A stretch of 32,463 bases of DNA from CAKVLS01 sp045605365 (lineage in GTDB: Bacteria > Bacillota > Clostridia > Christensenellales > UBA1242). Each line of letters starts with the position of its first letter. Within the stretch, counting starts at the first letter, position 1. The DNA is taken from NCBI GenBank assembly GCA_045605365.1, contig JAZUPV010000079.1:1-32463 (forward strand), in the 5' to 3' direction. Below are positions 32,269 to 32,463 of this stretch, piece by piece. Below the pieces are notes generated by a model. That model worked only from the letters and a program-made list of their open reading frames with translations. It had not been told where the DNA came from and did not search any database. Both the position numbers and the translations under genes were made by a program.

Positions 32269-32463
32269 ATGTTAGCAACTATTAGTACTTCATTATCAGC
32301 AGGTATTATTGATGGTATTAAGAATATATTCAAAATCCTTGGTGGTTTTGGTAATATGCTAGCAGGTATTCTTGGTAGCGTTGTTACATATATTTATTGT
32401 ATATTCTATTATCTATTCTGTGGTATCGCTTGGGTAATGAATTTTGCAGAACTATTATTTAGA
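32269..32463 (+). CDS. N-terminal 65 codons of a membrane protein, possibly VirB6/TrbL-like (partial)
   Basis: The frame starts at ATG 32269 behind AAGGAGGG and is open to the window edge. It reads MLATISTSLSAGIIDGIKNI, then a glycine-rich stretch and a long hydrophobic segment with aromatic residues (YIYCIFYYLFCGIAWVMNFAELLFR). Gram-positive VirB6-like channel proteins often begin this way, and in conjugative elements such a gene follows the VirD4 and small pilin-like genes. That analogy is the only support; too little of the protein is visible for a firm call. Confidence 0.5.
   Translation, partial: MLATISTSLSAGIIDGIKNIFKILGGFGNMLAGILGSVVTYIYCIFYYLFCGIAWVMNFAELLFR

Overview
The window is AT-rich chromosomal DNA that reads as a spore-forming, low-GC member of the Bacillota, most likely class Clostridia. 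The evidence is a dense set of sporulation and germination genes (ricT, spmA, spmB, spo0A, a SPOCS-LysM protein like SipL, spoIIR, sleB, ypeB), strong AGGAGG-type ribosome binding sites, and many short A-stem/T-run terminators. No tRNA, rRNA, CRISPR array, transposase or integrase was seen.

Left part (1-9.9 kb): this is a broken-up version of the Bacillus holB-yaaT-yabB ... tatD ... ksgA ... veg neighbourhood. A partial holB tail overlaps ricT, which overlaps trmN6. A convergent spmA-spmB pair shares its last bases with trmN6. tatD and rsmA are coupled by TAATG. Next come a previously unlisted 54-aa ORF on the minus strand, a 372-aa protein of unknown function with a CxxCxxC motif and a perfect Spo0A-box core upstream, a beta-propeller-like lipoprotein, spo0A, a double zinc-ribbon protein with an acidic tail, and veg.

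Middle part (10-15.6 kb): spore assembly and germination genes (SipL-like SPOCS-LysM, SpoIIR, SleB, YpeB) are followed by a Rho-like protein. It keeps the N-terminal and RNA-binding domains, but its ATPase domain has lost the P-loop and ends before the R-loop. It looks like a catalytically dead Rho paralogue.

Right part (15.7-32.5 kb): this is a cell-envelope and type IV secretion-like region. It holds a 2622-aa secreted, membrane-anchored protein with Ig-like repeats (minus strand), a roughly 100-nt candidate structured RNA with its own promoter and terminator, a VirD4/TraG coupling ATPase (minus strand), a small two-helix VirB2/TrbC/Maff2-like membrane protein behind a strong promoter, a YfhO-family membrane protein, an 835-aa lipoprotein, and the first 65 codons of a membrane protein that may be the VirB6-like channel. 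The locus runs off the right edge, so ATPase (VirB4), hydrolase and relaxase genes could lie just outside.

Best candidates for something undescribed: the pseudo-Rho beside the sporulation genes, the unassigned four-hairpin RNA between the giant adhesin-like gene and the coupling ATPase, and the T4SS-like locus interleaved with a YfhO protein and a large lipoprotein.
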